Positions 12,724 to 21,319 of a stretch of 64,000 nt of DNA are shown in pieces. Both the position numbers and the translations under genes were made by a program. The stretch is from Sipunculus nudus. Taxonomy: Eukaryota; Annelida; Sipuncula; Golfingiida; Sipunculidae. Below the pieces are notes generated by a model, which saw only the letters and a program-made list of their open reading frames with translations, did not search any database and had not been told where the DNA came from. Numbering within the stretch: the stretch's first letter is position 1; each line of letters starts with the position of its first letter. The stretch covers positions 43,402,840 to 43,466,839 of the forward strand of contig CM049322.1 of assembly GCA_026874595.1 (NCBI GenBank), in the 5' to 3' direction.

Positions 12724-12813
12724 TATTATATATAATATCTAGATACTCAAACCTGAATAATCGGCTAGCGCCATGGACACGTAAGTCAACATCATCAGTC
12801 CTAATGTCTCCAT
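7958..12813 (-). CDS. Nicotinic acetylcholine receptor alpha-type subunit (Cys-loop ligand-gated ion channel), six coding exons
   Basis: Joined coding segments are 12813-12753, 12182-12037, 11495-11451, 11184-11078, 10096-9564 and 8592-7958: 1527 nt, 508 residues plus stop, with every junction in frame and GT-AG. Seen in the product: a hydrophobic signal peptide at residues 1-17; loop D Trp86 in W-V-D-E-R-L; a Cys-loop C153-x13-C167 with the central PFD; loop B Trp174; vicinal Cys217-Cys218; M1 about 236-260 after RMRRR; M2 about 265-285; M3 about 299-320; a cytoplasmic loop to about 459; M4 about 469-487. The family forms pentameric channels in the plasma membrane; the Cys pair marks alpha subunits. 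Oddities: Ile118, Phe215 and Phe223 replace the three aromatic-box tyrosines, the -1' pore glutamate is Gln264, and M2 holds Arg277. N-x-S/T sites lie at Asn26, Asn94 and Asn182. Subtype and ion selectivity are not certain. No neighbouring gene was found. Confidence 0.93.
8589..8672. repeat. 42-bp tandem duplication of the exon 6 splice acceptor
   Basis: Two adjacent 42-bp copies (8589-8630 and 8631-8672). On the minus strand each ends in CTTTTGTAG followed by GTAT. Because 42 is a multiple of three and the intervening frame has no stop, both acceptors are usable in frame. An (AT)n tract adjoins at 8675-8727. Confidence 0.75.
8675..8727. repeat. (AT)n microsatellite in the last nAChR intron
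   Basis: About 53 bases of AT dinucleotide, only about 40-80 bases upstream of the duplicated exon 6 acceptor. It overlaps the zone where the branch point and pyrimidine tract would lie. Confidence 0.95.
9564..10096 (-). CDS. Exon 5 of the nAChR subunit (loops E, B, C, Cys-loop, M1, M2)
   Basis: 533 nt from a TGCATTTCAG acceptor to a GTGAGT donor, encoding residues 121-297 plus one base. In order it carries the Cys-loop (Cys153 to Cys167), loop B G-A-W-S-Y, loop C with F-D-C-C-P-H-E-R-F, the R-M-R-R-R entry to M1, and M2 from Lys265. The frame upstream of 10096 stays open into the intron, so the splice junction rather than an in-frame ATG sets the true start. Confidence 0.95.
11078..11184 (-). 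CDS. Exon 4 of the nAChR subunit (loop D and loop A region)
   Basis: 107 nt encoding residues 85-119 plus two bases of Gly120. The acceptor is TTCTTTCAG and the donor GTAGGT. The product starts E-W-V-D-E-R-L-V-W-N, the loop D signature with Trp86, then I-W-R-P-E-F-A-S-I-N. The position normally held by loop A Tyr (Tyr93 of the muscle alpha subunit) is Ile118 here. The exon is close to the 110 nt usual in the family. Confidence 0.92.
11451..11495 (-). CDS. Exon 3 microexon (45 nt) of the nAChR subunit
   Basis: Too short to stand out as an open frame, but needed to bridge exons 2 and 4. It is flanked by TTACAATAG and a perfect GTAAGT donor, is exactly 45 nt and is in phase 0 at both ends. It encodes DLRSQVFTSTGLIVL, which fills the place of the conserved D-E-K-N-Q-x-L-T-T-N-x-W-L segment of the family. 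Exon 3 is also 45 nt in vertebrate nAChR genes. The usual Trp of this strand is absent. Confidence 0.88.
11649..11672. repeat. (ATT)n microsatellite in nAChR intron 2
   Basis: About eight ATT units in the 541-bp intron between exons 2 and 3. Confidence 0.9.
12037..12182 (-). CDS. Exon 2 of the nAChR subunit (N-terminal ligand-binding domain)
   Basis: 146 nt encoding residues 21-69. It begins after an ATCTTAG acceptor and ends at a GTCAGT donor in phase 0. The product has the family pattern for the N-terminal helix and first strand: E-E-L-L-M-D-R-L-F-Q-G-Y, then S-N-T-V-K-V-T-I-G-F-S-L-L-Q-I-Q-E-L. The 146-nt length equals that of exon 2 in vertebrate nAChR genes, which supports an ancestral exon layout. 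Confidence 0.9.
12297..12500 (+). repeat. Possible copy of the AGGAGGTTATG interspersed repeat in nAChR intron 1
   Basis: Begins AAGGAGGTTATG and continues with TGCTTGCTTGTTTGTTTG, as do the elements at 44.86 kb, 54.2 kb and, inverted, 19.3 kb. The rest is diverged, so limits and membership are uncertain. Confidence 0.45.
12662..12720. repeat. (AT)n microsatellite in nAChR intron 1
   Basis: About 59 bases of AT dinucleotide some 30 bases downstream of the exon 1 donor (minus strand). Confidence 0.95.
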
Positions 12814-12844
12814 GATGCTTCCTCGATCGCGTGGTCGCAATCGC
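12753..12844 (-). CDS. Exon 1: 5' UTR end, start codon and signal peptide of the nAChR subunit
   Basis: The start ATG is at 12813-12811, followed by G. It opens METLGLMMLTYVSMALADYS, a typical signal peptide with likely cleavage after A-L-A. The donor at 12752 leaves the exon in phase 1, and the single G joins AA of exon 2 to make Glu. The exon probably begins at 12844, because a pyrimidine-rich tract ending in TTTGTAG lies just before it. That would mean an untranslated first exon and the promoter lie further upstream (above 12.85 kb) and were not located. An alternative is a transcription start inside this segment. Confidence 0.75.
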
Positions 12845-14899
12845 CTACAAATAAAAACACGGTGAAATTAGAACAAAAATAGTTGAACTAACAGATGTCT
12901 TGGATGACCAGGTCTAAAAATTGTCGAATTCTCTCCTAAGATTGCTAACCTCAACAGGTACTGAATTGCATGCATCTCTAAATTAGTGTGTCTTGTGCCT
13001 TGAGATTGCAGATTATATATTAATTTTATTTTATTTTTTTTAATAATGAAAATATACTTTAATTAAGTTGGCTAATCATTATTATAAAAAAAATAGAATT
13101 TCTACGGAATATCTGTTTTCAAATTTATAAAGAATATCATATGTCTCCCAGTGACATGCATGAAAAGTTCCATTTGTGCTTCTTTTGAAAGCCGTCTTTT
13201 ATGTCTAATCCCTGACGTTTTAAATCTCTGACGTTTTAAATCACTGACGTTTAACATTTCTAACGTTTAAAATCTCTGTTTTAAATCACTGACTTTTTTA
13301 AATCTCTAATGTGTTTAATAGACTCTTAGCACGATCATGCGCCGTATGGTCGTCTTTTATTTTCACGCCGGAATACGCAGCATTGCGGGGTATATACAGT
13401 AATATCAAACACGTGTCTGAATTAAAATAAAACAGTTAAATATATCCTTTCAAAGTTAAATATTTCTGATATAACTGATGCGATCTTTCTTTGGTAATAT
13501 CGCACCCGAAGTTTTAGTGTAAGTCTTTACCGACAGATGTCGCTATTAAACAGTATTCACCTGGGTCACTTCATTGAATCAGATAGGCAGTTTATATATA
13601 TATGGGACAAATATGGGATTTCTATAAGTGAGAGAAAGCGAATAATTAAAGGGTTTATTTGTGTAATCTTACTTAGAGTTGTGCCAAATGTATATCCTAA
13701 ATTTATATCCACGACAGGATCGCAAATCACTTCCGACATAACTGCGAGGTATCCAACGAATCTGTGGAATATTTTGAACTCGGAGGCAAGTGGTGCCACA
13801 ACACAAAGTACGTCATTAAGTACAATACAGCGGTTAGAGAAACCTCATGAGTATTCGGACAGGGCCATCGCCGATCAATTCTAATTCCATATAGGTTAAT
13901 AAACAGGATGATGAACTGCTTCCGGTATTTACTGCGGGATTATCTTTTCTCTGCATGACTCGTTGGCCATGTGGGAGTATCCCACGGGTCTTCGCCTCGT
14001 CCTTCTAACCTCCTAATGAGCCCTTTTTGCAAGGATCGGTTCATAAATCTGGAAACGAGGTTAGAGGAGCCCAGTGCATATTAATTACCATGTTTCTAAA
14101 TTAGAGGTACCCCTTAGGCATTTTATTAGGATTAAACTTGGACATAGGATAATAATATTTAACGGACTAATTTTCAATTTTCACATTCACTCTAAAAAAA
14201 AGATAAAGATTTTCTAATTAATGGTAGACTGAAACCACTCTAAATTCATGAGAAATGAAGACCATTTTACTGATTCAAACACACACACACATGGAACCTA
14301 AAACATTACGGGTGGTCCTGGTGATTACTCATGATGCACTTCGGACAGAGCAAAGAAGATACTCTTTTTCCATAAACAATCGAAATTGGCTCCGGAAGTA
14401 TCTTTCATTAGCAAGAAAGTAATACGAGTGATACGAAAACCACGGCGTTAATTGATACTTCCTATTACCTGGGTCCTCATAAAGTGCTCATTATGAAAGC
14501 CATTACCTCTGAGCCCGTTTGAAGCAGGAGATCTTTACAACATAAAATATTAACTGTATTTTCACATGACCAGGTTCCGTGTTCCTTCTCTGTTTTGCAG
14601 CCAAGGAGCTTTGTACAAGAACTCCAATCGCCAGTCGTCAAATTGACTGAGTGAGTCATACCGCCTTCCTCCCAAATATGCCGTGATTTATATCTAGCTC
14701 AGTGAGAGCAGGGGGTTCACCCACTAAACTCACTTTCGCCGAGCTGGGTTAAATCATTAGAATGAAAAACGTTCTATTTTGCTTACATTTCTAAAATTAC
14801 TCCTCCATTTATAAACCTTACGATAAAAGCCCAATAAAGTTTTATTTCAAATATCGAAAGTCATCTTTACATTTAACTGAGATCCTATCTGATGAATCT
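12845..14899. other. Region upstream of the nAChR coding exons
   Basis: The promoter and any untranslated first exon should lie in or beyond this stretch, but I could not place them. 13195-13320 holds a degenerate ~18-bp tandem repeat built on CTGACGTTTTAAAT. 13960-14095 is a more complex block with an imperfect inverted repeat (TTCTAACCTCC / GAGGTTAGAGGAG). Open frames are short and unsupported. Confidence 0.4.
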
Positions 14900-14904
14900 A
14901 TGTA

Positions 14905-14908
<4 letters not shown>

Positions 14909-14977
<69 letters not shown>
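14909..14977. repeat. (AT)n microsatellite
   Basis: About 70 bases of AT dinucleotide. An apparent Ile-Tyr-rich open frame starting at 14900 is an artefact of this tract. Confidence 0.95.
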
Positions 14978-14979
<2 letters not shown>

Positions 14980-16034
14980 AGCACATATATGTGTCCGTTT
15001 GTATACCATTTGTATCTTTGTGTATGTTTATGTCTGTCTCTCACAATCTCTCTCTTTCACCTTTTTCTCTTGTATTTACCCTCATCCCGAGGGTGATGGG
15101 GAGTTGAGGCTTTTACAATCTGATCTGGTTTATCTGTCTCTCCGTCTTTCTGTATTCCTTATGTATGACTGCAGCATCTTAACGCTTTAAATGTTTCTGT
15201 ATGATCCTACCGTTAAAAAGTGGAAAGACAAGTAATAAAATCAATTAAGGGTGAAGATACACTTAATATCTGCGCTATTATTTTAAAATACTTGATTCCA
15301 GATACGTGTTATTGCACGTTTGTGTATTATATTAGAACTAAAGGTCTCGCCTTTTGTCTGGTTGATTAAAGAACGGCATCCATCTTGCTTTATCAATGCC
15401 ATTGTCGTGTCCAAATCCTGGGATTACGTGTAACAATGAATACCTCTAATAAAACGTTTCCCTCTAGTAACTAAAGTAATATCCTCGTCGTTGTGATCAA
15501 TCAAAAGAAACTTGAGAAATATTCCATGATCAAGTTAGGCGAGATTACAGGCAAATCCCAATAAAAAGCAAAATATGTGGGCCGCTTAACCGTACAAATG
15601 GCGAATATGTTGATAGACTCCCATGATCATTGGGCATGGTGGACATCAACAAAATAGCTATACAATAAAAACGTCTGGCATGTTATCTGTCATTATAATA
15701 GGATTCTGTCACAGACAATACATTGCTTGTCTCACCTGTGACAAACCTAATACTGTATCAATGGAAATAATTCCACTGGTTATTAGTCTGGTTAATATAT
15801 CTATTGCATCATTGTTAAGGGATTATTCCGATAAATGTCGTCTATTAACTTAAGATAATCCCTCGAATCCTTAATACAAATACGCCAGAAAACGCCGATC
15901 TTCCCGCAAAAAGACGGTTTGTTTTGTTTATATCGACGTGTTTGAAACACGGACTCTCCCAATGAACCAAATACATTCAACAAGGAATATCTGGCGGCAT
16001 CTCTTGCAACTTGTGAACGTTTAAGTAACCCATA

Positions 16035-16364
16035 CAGTCTAACCTCTTTGATTCGCCCACCTTGGGACCGGGGGATTTTTTGGCGGTAAGCGAGGGTGGC
16101 AGTTGATCGGAGGTCCAAATGGGATGGGTAGGGTAGGTTAATTCGGGCCAAGCATTTATTATGCTCGTCTTTAACCAGCCACATTAAAAAAAATGTGTAC
16201 AAATTTTATTGCTTTATTAACATTGAAATAAAAAAAAATACAAATAACAACAGAAAAATAGTGTGTACAATATATTTACATAGATATAAATGTACAACAT
16301 ATCCGGTCAAAATATAAAATTCTACATGGTCCTCCTTGTGCGTTTCACTTTCATGCCAGTCTGC

Positions 16365-16397
<33 letters not shown>

Positions 16398-17293
16398 CAT
16401 TATGGAGCATCGTTTGCCAGCTTGTAACAGAAGGGCTTTTATTCTTTGGTACAACCTGTAATTGCGTTAATATCGGACTGTTCGCTGTAGTTGGAGCTCT
16501 CGAAATATCGCAAGACGATCTCCATGGCCTGGCGCACTTCGGCGGAGGTAAGGGAACTATTTCTACAGGTACACAGCTCGGACTGGCTGTATCATCGCTG
16601 CCTGTCACTGTTTCCACGATATTCTGATCGCTCAAAGACTGTGGCGTTCCTATGTTCTGGTTGGCAATGGATACTGTTTGCTTCTGGACCGGCTTGCCGA
16701 TCTGTTTCATATGTCTGGTCACCCCTGGATATAGCGTCTGTGTGTTTCCAAAAGTTGTCGATGGTGGCGCTGCGGATAAAATTCCAGGCACGCTTCGTCC
16801 AGCGAAGTGCGTCATTGAGGACAATTAAGTCATTGAACCTCCCTGTTACCGTAAATCGTTTCAAACTACTCATGTGGTTTACCTTATTAAATGACACTTA
16901 ACCAAACAACTCTAGGTGTAAAATCAACACCGTTTACTCGGCTGATAACAGCTGTTCCCAACTCAAGGGTGTTAAGTCATTAATTAATTAGTGGCAACGG
17001 GTACTGATCCATAAGCAGTGAGGCGTGACATGTTGTAAACACAAACGCGGCAGGTCAGCTGAGCCCGAGCGATAACACAACGGCTTGAGTAATATTCCCG
17101 TTTTGTCTTAAGTTGGAATCAGGAAGTTGGCATATTATCTAGGGAATGTGGAAAAAACTCCTGGCGGATGGCGGGTAGCGAGAGTGGTATATGAATGAGA
17201 TAAAAAAGTAGAAAGGAAATCGGGACTTTGTCATTTGTTGGCGGTAGGCGAGATTGGCGGGTAAACAAGGGGCGAATGAAAGAGGTTAGACTG
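16035..17293 (-). mobile_element. Tigger/pogo-family DNA transposon, internally deleted (1259 bp)
   Basis: The left end CAGTCTAACCTCTTTGATTC at 16035 and the right end (inverted) CAGTCTAACCTCTTTCATTC finishing at 17293 form ~29-bp terminal inverted repeats, each next to TA, the Tc1/mariner/pogo target dinucleotide. The element contains a broken minus-strand transposase C-terminus at 16897-16455. Most of the transposase (DNA-binding and catalytic parts) is missing, so it cannot move by itself. A run of 22 C then 9 A lies at 16364-16394. Confidence 0.78.
16455..16897 (-). pseudogene. Tigger/pogo-like transposase C-terminal fragment with frameshifts
   Basis: The frame read from 16897 has a stretch like N-D-A-L-R-W-T-K-R-A-W-N-F-I then S-A-T-I-D-N-F-W-K. 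This fits the end of pogo/Tigger DDE transposases (consensus: D-A-hydrophobic-W, A-W, V-x-x-x-T-I-x-N-C-F/W). The coding signal then moves to another frame (T-P-Q-S-L-S-D-Q-N) near 16725. Around 16545 it moves again, to S-L-T-S-A-E-V-R-Q-A-M-E-I-V-L-R-Y-F. At least two frameshifts, no catalytic DDE part and no plausible start mean it is dead. It lies inside terminal repeats of the matching family. Confidence 0.68.
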
Positions 17294-17856
17294 TATATGC
17301 AACCAACCATCTTAGGTTACGGGTGTTTTGTTGTTGTAAACATTGGCGGATGTATTGTGTTTACTAACCGATTGTATATAAACAATTCAACTAATACAAC
17401 CGTCACAGAGACATTATAGGAACCTCTCCTAAAAGGAACTACCTATACAGTATGTTATCATGTTCGCACAAGTGCCAGTGATCACATAGATTCTATAAAA
17501 ACGGTAGGTCACCAGATAGCTTTAAATCTGCCGACTTACTGTATCAGGGATATATTTCTTGCAGTTTCTGTACAAAAATGATTAGTTAAGAGTTAGAGAT
17601 TTTAAGAAATTGCATTTACGACATCACAATCCCAAAACATAACAGTTGAGTTAAAGATAATGGATGCTAAAATGGTAAAGTGTTTCCTTAAAAAAATAAT
17701 CGGTCGGATCGTGCTTGAGCTTCCAAGAAGATCTTAAACCTCTCACTGGTATTGCTTTGGATTGAGGTCCTTTGTCTGGAAAAACACTAATATTTTTTCT
17801 TCAGTGATTTCCTATAAAATTACATATATTTCCAATAGAAAAGTAACAAAAAACAA

Positions 17857-18082
17857 TTTTCATAGACAAAAAAAATAAAAAAAGGTGGACATGAGGGGAT
17901 GAAACGGACTAATAAAATTTTTTTCTTTTCTTTCTCCCAGACGCGATGAATCAGACAGATGATGAACGGGGATATCACGGTCATGGATTAAGAAGAATAA
18001 GGCAATACAGAAACAAAATTATTGTTCTACTTATTATAGTCCGTTTCATCCCCTCATGTCCAACTGTTTTTTGCTATGAAAA
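17857..18082. mobile_element. MITE with long inverted ends (GGACATGAGGGGATGAAACG)
   Basis: A 26-bp perfect inverted repeat sits at 17886-17911 and 18037-18062. Imperfect outer arms extend it to TTTTCATAG at 17857 and CTATGAAAA ending at 18082. The ~125-bp core has no coding capacity. A related end (TTGGACAGCAGGTGATGAAACGGACC) occurs at about 18526-18552. Confidence 0.75.
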
Positions 18083-19159
18083 CCTTTAATTTTCGAGGGA
18101 AACAATTATAATGTAGAGAAGAAGATTAAAGAACCGAATTTTCAACTAAATATCTACCTTACACCTTATTTCAGAAACAGAATTATCGGAAATATGAGAA
18201 GTCAGTTAACATTTTACAACATATTATTTATGGCGGTTAAGGTTATTGGTCACATGCAACAGCCTCAGTTGACAGCTGCTTATTGGATGATTTCATGTAA
18301 ACACTCTAAAAAATATAAACATCTAAAACAAAGACGGTTGCTCGTCTAGGGATACATCATATCTGCAAGATCACTTTGAAGAGCCGAAAACGTTGTGAAA
18401 CATAAACTGGGGATTTTTGTAGGATTCGTAATTGCCATAGTAGGTTTACACCCATATTTATTTTTCTAGGAAATAATCAAAATATAATATTTTAAGTAAA
18501 TTATCTACACAAAAACCAGTTGGACAGCAGGTGATGAAACGGACCATAGCCGCTCCACTTTTTCGTATATCACTCTTTTTCAAATTGTGGACAGGTCTTT
18601 GGTATAATCTGGGCAATTTAGGCTACTGCACAGATTCCCTTTTGAACTCTAAAAGGTATGGAGAATGAACAAATTATGTATTGATAATAATATACGCCAT
18701 CTCAAGAACTGGAGCAATTTTCTTTTATTATTTAGGCAAGCTGGCAAAATTTTATGTATTATGTTGTGACCGTAAATAATAAAGGAAGACAAATTGTTAT
18801 GTGTAGTCTAATGATTATTGGCAGCCTGATTAGCATGCATCGCCTGCATAGATCGTCCTGTAAGCAAGCTCTGGCTATACAACTATTGCTCAAACTAGCC
18901 TCTCTGTTTACTTGATTATGTTTTACGTATATAAGCACGCACGTGATGAGGTATGCCGTCAGAAATCATAACGGAAAATCAGTTCAAATAGATTGTTAAA
19001 CTAGAAATCTGCATTCTAATTAATGCAAGCCTCCTGCATTCACTTAATATTCGGCCTAAATACCTTTTTTTTGTTTGCATAAGTGACCGTAAATCTGTTA
19101 CTATTTCTTGATGACGTTCCGAGCTCCGGACGATGTGCCGGATCCAAACCAAAATAAAA
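18083..19159. other. Gene-free stretch after the MITE
   Basis: AT-rich, with a partial MITE end near 18526-18552. No coding signal seen. Confidence 0.5.
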
Positions 19160-19336
19160 TCAATTATTCATTGGCCCATTTTTGAAATGCTCTGCAAATT
19201 GCAAGAGGTTCTGTTGATGATTTCTTGAGTTGTTGTGAACAAAGACGCGCGCACCCCCCCCCCCCCCCATGCACACACAAAGACGCACACACAAACACGT
19301 CAACGGGGATGAATACATAACCTCCTGGCGGAGGAA
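19160..19336 (-). repeat. AGGAGGTTATG-type interspersed repeat, inverted copy
   Basis: On the minus strand it begins TCCGCCAGGAGGTTATGTAT, then CATCCCCGTTGACGTGTTTG, a GT-rich and poly-G tract (19254-19268), and TTGTGAACA-like sequence as in the copies at 44.86 and 54.2 kb. The 3' limit is uncertain. Confidence 0.65.
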
Positions 19337-20432
19337 AAAAAGTAAACATTGCACAGGAGCTGTTTACATGCCGGAGGTACATGATTAAATGCGCCAGAAT
19401 TTTGTTTGGCATTACCGGACCGTCAATCTTTAAATAGCAACATTTATAGTTTTACTCATGCGTGAAAGAATTGTATACGAGTCAATTGATTGGTTCAGGT
19501 GCGTAGCTGTCAGAATCTTCCTTTTAGTAAAATAAAACATTAAGAATTTATCTGGTCTGTAGATGCCACAGGCTAACCCATAAATTATGCAAAGTTATCA
19601 AATTTAAGTAAATAGCAAAGGACTCTTTAACTAATAAGTTGCAAATACATATGGTTAAAACGTTACGTCGTGATATTTGGATTATACGCAGGATACTAAG
19701 TGAATATTTCAGGTAACTGCAAGATTTGTTCGTATAAGGGTTTTGAAGATAGCATGGCAGCCTTTCTTAATATCCTTCCCTAATGTTTTCCCTGTTTGAG
19801 TTTTCGTCTCGGAACTGGTTAACCTTTTCAAACACATATTGATTCAGTTGCGTATTTCCAACTGAAAACTCATCGCACGTCCTCAGTATATTCTCTGTGA
19901 GTTAGTCAGCAATTACTCTTGATCTGGCTGTACATTGAAGAACCAGACTTGGCTAACATCTCTTGCCAAAAATCGTGTCCAGGCTGCTAAAATGGTGATA
20001 AAACAAGAAAACCAATATAACAGGATATCAAGTGATCTAAAAGTGCTGAGCTCAGCTGTTTTCAGTTGCTGTTAACGTGATGAGTGTTTGGTTTGTTGTA
20101 TGTTTATGAGATGTGACTGTCCGTTTTGTGTGTTTTAGATCAACTTAGCTGTCTAGAATCGCATTTGCCTTGGATTTCTTTGTAGGGGACACTAACCTCG
20201 AAACAAGGATAAAGGTGTCTCTGCGATGATAGGCAAATCTCGTAGACAATGATGTATTATATGAATATAAGAACGAAATATCATACATTTATATATCTTA
20301 TAGATTATGGGATATCTAATCTAGGTTAATATTATATTATATATATATTTATATATATTATAATGTTATGAAATATATAATATAAAATAACATAACATAA
20401 TTTAATATAAAATACTGTAATATTAAATACAT

Positions 20433-20589
20433 TGTTACGGGGTGACATAAAAAAAGCAGACCGAACCGTCTCGCTAGTGAAGCTTGCTTTCCTAGCAAAG
20501 CGGTTGGAACGCCGAATTGTGCGACACCGTTATGGGTTCGAATCCTGGATCGGCCCAGAATTTCCCCTCAGCAATTTGTCTTCGTAACA
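20433..20589 (+). repeat. 5' LTR of the TRIM, with tRNA-like Pol III boxes
   Basis: 157 bp, TG...CA, with TGTTACG/CGTAACA inverted ends. It holds TAGCAAAGCGG (20493-20503), a full match to the A-box consensus TRGCNNAGYGG. After 31 bases comes GGTTCGAATCC (20535-20545), a full match to the B-box consensus GGTTCGANNCC. This is tRNA-gene spacing. Confidence 0.85.
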
Positions 20590-20708
20590 AAATGGGGGCT
20601 CGTCCAACGTGACTGTTAACTTTGTTGCCCAGGGAATAAGCTCACCAAATTGTGACCCCTGGGATAATAAGTCTTGTTCTGATAGCAGAACGCTCTTAAG
20701 AGGGGGTG

Positions 20709-20867
20709 TGTTACGGGGTGACATAAAAAAAGCGGACCGAACTGTCTCGCTAGTGAAGCTTGCTTTTCTAATGAAGCGGTTAGTACGCCGGACATGTGCT
20801 CCATCGTTATGGATTCGAATCCCGGATCGGCCAAGAATTTTCCCCTGAGCAATTTGTCTTCGTAACA
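20709..20867 (+). repeat. 3' LTR of the TRIM
   Basis: 159 bp and clearly homologous to the 5' LTR. The A-box region has drifted (TAATGAAGCGG, 20769-20779), while the B-box stays close (GATTCGAATCC, 20812-20822). The last ~20 bases plus ~35 bases of flank are repeated directly downstream at about 20904-20957. Confidence 0.85.
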
Positions 20868-21160
20868 ACATGTTTTATAAAATGATATGAAATAATATAA
20901 AATTATTTGTCTTCGTGACAACATGTTTTATAAAATAATATGAAATAATATAATATAATATATGAAGAGCATGTTATTTAATGGCGGCCTTTACCAGAAA
21001 GGTCTAATACCCGAGTTATTTACAAATGAGCCAAAGAAATAAGTCGAAACAACAGTTTGTTAAACTTTCTGCTTCCATGTAAATGCATAATATTCCCAGT
21101 CAGAAGAACTTTGTAAGTTTTTATTCGCAAGCTGGGAACAGTAATAGGATTTTAGTTGCT

Positions 21161-21161
<1 letters not shown>

Positions 21162-21208
<47 letters not shown>

Positions 21209-21271
21209 ACAAAACCAACTATTTTAAGCGCATTCCCATTACAAACACAAAGCGGTATTCTTTGCGATGCC

Positions 21272-21306
<35 letters not shown>
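21162..21306. repeat. Two (GA)n microsatellites
   Basis: About 47 bases of GA at 21162-21208 and about 35 at 21272-21306, separated by similar sequence (GAGCACA then AAAC.AACTAT). This suggests one duplicated unit. Arg-Glu and Leu-Ser open frames here are artefacts. Confidence 0.92.
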
Positions 21307-21307
<1 letters not shown>

Positions 21308-21319
21308 ACACAAAACTAA

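Larger units (their letters stand above)
20433..20867 (+). mobile_element. Complete TRIM-type miniature LTR retroelement (435 bp)
   Basis: Two direct LTRs (20433-20589 and 20709-20867), each TGTTACGGGGTGACA...CTTCGTAACA, flank a ~119-bp non-coding interior. Three bases after the 5' LTR is TGGGGGCTCGTCC (20593-20605), matching the first 13 bases of the primer-binding site for tRNA-Pro known from retroviruses. A purine run AAGAGGGGGTG (20698-20708) directly precedes the 3' LTR. The direct repeat ACAT (20429-20432 and 20868-20871) is a clean target-site duplication. No gag or pol is present, so it is non-autonomous. The LTRs differ at several sites, so insertion is not very recent. Confidence 0.87.

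Noticed and set aside
13537-13884. 115-residue ORF upstream of the receptor as its first exon
   Set aside because: It is on the opposite strand to the receptor and resembles no known protein.
16351-16824. 157-residue minus-strand ORF as an intact gene
   Set aside because: It stitches transposase sequence from one frame to poly-G read-through; the coding signal changes frame twice, so it is recorded as a pseudogene fragment.
20521-20560. Functional tRNA gene at the GGTTCGAATCC motif
   Set aside because: No acceptor stem pairing or good anticodon arm, and the motif sits inside an LTR repeated three times in the window.
21083-21319. Arg-Glu repeat protein
   Set aside because: Translation of a (GA)n microsatellite.
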